Assembly (NCBI GenBank): GCA_030695605.1
Contig: JAUYQE010000084.1
Location: 1-6,297 of the forward strand
DNA: 6,297 nt
DNA from: Nanobdellota archaeon
GTDB lineage: Archaea; Nanobdellota; Nanobdellia; Woesearchaeales; GW2011-AR9
Reading direction: 5' to 3'
This document shows, piece after piece, positions 4,722-6,297 of the stretch; position 1 is the stretch's first letter; every line of letters begins with the position of its first letter. The translations under genes were made by a program, and so were the position numbers. The notes below the pieces were generated by a model. The model had not been told where the DNA came from, searched no databases, and saw nothing but the letters and a program-made list of their open reading frames with translations.

Positions 4722-5450
4722 ATGACTACAACTAAACAAGAGATTATCAGTTCTATTCGCAGAACCGCAAAAGAAAATGGAGGTAAACCCTTAGGTGTAG
4801 CTAGATTTGAAAAAGAAACGAGCATAAAGGTTCATGAATGGAAAAAGTATTGGCCCAGGTTTGGAGATGCTTTAAAGGAGGCAGGATTCTCGCCAAATCA
4901 ACTCCAAGGTGCTTACTCTGACGAATTCATTGTTGAAAAAGCAATTAGCGTTATTCGTAAGTTAAATAAATTTCCAACTTTTGATGAATTTAGAGTAGAA
5001 AGAAATTATGACGTTGAACTTCCAAATTATAACGTTTTTCTCAAATATGGTTCTAAGCAAAAGCTTGCAGTTAAAATAATAGAATATTGCAATCGGAAAG
5101 GTGGTTATGAGGATGTTATCAGATTATGCTTACCTGTTTCTGAAGAATCTACTGAAAAAAAGAATATTGTTGATTACATTACAATTCCTAATTTGGGGGA
5201 AGTATATCTTTTCAAATCAGGTCGCTACTACAAGATTGGAAAAACAAACGATACTGTGAGACGGGGTAATGAAATCAGAATTCAACTACCGGAAAGAACG
5301 GATTTAATTCATTCAATTAAAACTGATGATCCAAGCGGAATTGAAGCTTATTGGCATAAGCGATTTGAATCAAAAAGAATGCAAGGAGAATGGTTTGATT
5401 TGAATTCGTCTGATATTAAAGCATTTAAACGTTGGAGACGTATAATTTAG
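4722..5450 (+). CDS. GIY-YIG nuclease (Mug113/T5orf172-like) with homing-endonuclease-associated repeat region
   Basis: The product has 242 residues. The C-terminal domain (about 157-240) is GIY-YIG type. GEVYLFKSGRYYKIGKT (159-175) holds the two signature strands, R180/R181 is the likely catalytic arginine, and GIEAYWHKRF (206-215) has the probable metal-binding E208. It ends with GEWFDL (222-227), typical of Mug113/T5orf172 proteins. The N-terminal part resembles homing-endonuclease-associated DNA-binding repeats: a first unit at about 5-58 ending in FGDALKEAGF, and a weaker second unit at about 66-120 with FPTFDEF and KYG. It should bind and nick or cut DNA; target unknown. It sits in AT-rich DNA, convergent with the next gene with overlapping stop codons. 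It could be a free-standing homing-type or mobile nuclease, or a defence effector. The domain call is firm; the role is inferred. Confidence 0.85.
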   Translation: MTTTKQEIISSIRRTAKENGGKPLGVARFEKETSIKVHEWKKYWPRFGDALKEAGFSPNQLQGAYSDEFIVEKAISVIRKLNKFPTFDEFRVERNYDVELPNYNVFLKYGSKQKLAVKIIEYCNRKGGYEDVIRLCLPVSEESTEKKNIVDYITIPNLGEVYLFKSGRYYKIGKTNDTVRRGNEIRIQLPERTDLIHSIKTDDPSGIEAYWHKRFESKRMQGEWFDLNSSDIKAFKRWRRII

Positions 5451-6097
5451 CAATCTTTCTGTTGATGCTTGATTATTTTTACGCATAAATCTGTTAACAG
5501 AATAACATGTTTGCAATATTTTTCAAATAAGTCTTGTCTAAAATAACAAATGTTAGTCATAACTGGGCCCTTTGAATCTAAAGTGGCACTTGAGCAGTGG
5601 CGATTATTGCTTAAAGCTTTAGACAATTTTTCTATTTCAGAATTTAATCCAGACTTTTGAAAAAAAGGAAGTGACCTCATATCTCCGGTAGTATATAACT
5701 TATGTGGGTCTTCATGCCACTTCTTAAAATCCTCAGTGCTTACGTAGAATAGTTTAATCTTCATTATAAGTTCAAGAATGTCCCTCAACTCCCCAAATGC
5801 AGACCTGTAATACCCTTCCTCAGCCAGTCTAAATGAATTTTGAACTGCCTTAACTAATTCCACCAAAATGGATTGAAATAAACTAAACTCTGGTGTAAAA
5901 ACTTTATATTTTTTCTCTGGGGGATAATTATAAAATTCTTGAGCAATTAAATTTATCAGTTCTTCAAACTTGCTCCAAGCTGAATCCATAATCTGCTTTG
6001 AAGTATTATGTGTTTCTTCTTTTGTTAACTCTCTTGATTTAACAAATCCAGCTTTTACATTAGACATTACTTTTTTTATATCCTCAAAATTCGCCAT
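5447..6097 (-). CDS. Uncharacterised helical protein, DUF5677/HEPN-like
   Basis: The product has 216 residues and looks almost entirely helical. Its best-conserved-looking stretch is AEEGYYRSAFGELRDILELIMKIKLFY (residues 92-118, quoted in two parts: AEEGYYRSAFGEL and RDILELIMKIKLFY). It has the pattern of the bundle helices in DUF5677 and related HEPN-like families, where an aromatic-rich helix ends in LRxxxE. A later LSNNRH (162-167) resembles the LS-x-x-x-H motif found in such proteins. The canonical HEPN RNase motif (R, 4-6 residues, H) is not evident, so nuclease activity should not be assumed. No signal peptide or membrane span is visible. The start at 6097 fits a TATA-like box 26 bases upstream and a leaderless message. 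The gene faces the GIY-YIG gene, with a four-base stop-codon overlap. The family call is from pattern only. Confidence 0.6.
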   Translation of the reverse strand: MANFEDIKKVMSNVKAGFVKSRELTKEETHNTSKQIMDSAWSKFEELINLIAQEFYNYPPEKKYKVFTPEFSLFQSILVELVKAVQNSFRLAEEGYYRSAFGELRDILELIMKIKLFYVSTEDFKKWHEDPHKLYTTGDMRSLPFFQKSGLNSEIEKLSKALSNNRHCSSATLDSKGPVMTNICYFRQDLFEKYCKHVILLTDLCVKIIKHQQKDC

Positions 6098-6118
6098 AAT
6101 TATATATTCTCAAACTTC

Positions 6119-6127
6119 TTAATAAAC
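6119..6127 (-). promoter_or_regulatory. TATA box of the helical-protein gene (leaderless arrangement)
   Basis: The minus strand reads GTTTATTAA, centred 26 bases before the ATG at 6097. There is no Shine-Dalgarno match next to the start. A second TATA-like run (TATATAAT) lies only about five bases before the ATG, too close to drive a transcript containing it. Confidence 0.45.
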
Positions 6128-6176
6128 TTTCTCGTACTTGACATGAATAAACAAAACTACTGCCCCTAACTTTTCA

Positions 6177-6206
6177 GTCCTTCGGACATCTACTCTGCTT
6201 CGCAGA
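6177..6206. repeat. Two adjacent short hairpins with TTC loops
   Basis: GTCC-TTC-GGAC (6177-6187) and TCTGC-TTC-GCAGA (6194-6206) are perfect small hairpins seven bases apart. A related GCTTCGC lies in the left block at 4632-4638. They sit upstream of the helical-protein gene inside the right repeat block. Confidence 0.45.
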
Positions 6207-6231
6207 AATTAATACAATTCGGTGGTAATCT

Positions 6232-6263
6232 TAAAAAAATAATAAAAACGGCTGTCCCGCCGT
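6232..6263 (-). terminator. Terminator-like hairpin with T-runs on the minus strand
   Basis: On the minus strand, ACGGC and GCCGT (6263-6248) form a 5-bp GC-rich stem around GGGACA, followed at once by TTTTT and shortly after by a run of seven T. This would end a leftward transcript arriving from outside the window and insulate the helical-protein promoter. It lies between the two boxes of the right repeat block. Confidence 0.45.
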
Positions 6264-6297
6264 CCCAAAGTTCGCTTTAACTCGAAATTTTTGCCTT

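Larger units (their letters stand above)
6160..6280 (-). repeat. Right inverted-repeat block of the AT-rich two-gene segment
   Basis: Read on the minus strand from outside inward, this has TTAAAGCGAACTTTG (6280-6266) and then GAAAAGTTAGGGGCAG (6175-6160). These match the left block exactly (15 of 15) and at 15 of 16 positions. The inner box ends 62 bases before the helical-protein ATG; the left copy ends 44 bases before the nuclease ATG. Confidence 0.55.

Noticed and set aside
1..6297. CRISPR array
   Set aside because: No regularly spaced direct repeats of 23-40 bases are visible anywhere in the window.

Overview
The window looks archaeal. Three things support this. An Nre-family protein, known only from archaea, ends in a PCNA-binding motif. 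A tRNA gene carries an intron in a bulge-helix-bulge context at the canonical archaeal position and encodes no CCA. Several starts have TATA-like boxes 25-30 bases upstream with no Shine-Dalgarno sequence (leaderless style), while others have GGTGA-type ribosome sites. A DPANN-type lineage is possible, but the sequence does not prove it.

Layout. Positions 1-865 (minus) hold most of a DUF444/YhbH-type protein that runs off the left edge. It is divergent from a hypoxanthine-type phosphoribosyltransferase at 1013-1657 (plus), and the 147-bp gap carries a promoter for each. Convergent to that gene is an nre gene (1681-2877, minus). Its start lies inside the end of an archaeal Xer-type tyrosine recombinase gene (2843-3722, minus) that is broken by one frameshift near 3152. 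Directly upstream of the recombinase, on the same strand, is an intron-containing type II tRNA with anticodon UAA (3747-3858). tRNA, xerA and nre may form one transcription unit. Upstream of the tRNA is a cluster of a 9-base motif, then a small plus-strand gene (4167-4370) with a clear ribosome site and a terminator-like hairpin.

From about 4371 to the end the DNA is visibly AT-richer and has accessory character. It holds two tail-to-tail genes whose stop codons overlap: a GIY-YIG (Mug113/T5orf172-like) nuclease with an N-terminal homing-endonuclease-associated repeat region (4722-5450), and an uncharacterised helical protein resembling DUF5677/HEPN-like families (5447-6097). The pair is bracketed by two short sequences in inverted orientation and matching order: an exact 15-mer outside and a 15/16 match inside. 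This suggests either the ends of a mobile or exchangeable module or shared promoter-region elements.

The left part is housekeeping (purine salvage, DNA repair, recombination, tRNA). The right part is the best candidate for something undescribed: a nuclease plus a partner in one inverted-repeat-bounded cassette, next to a decayed or frameshifted recombinase.
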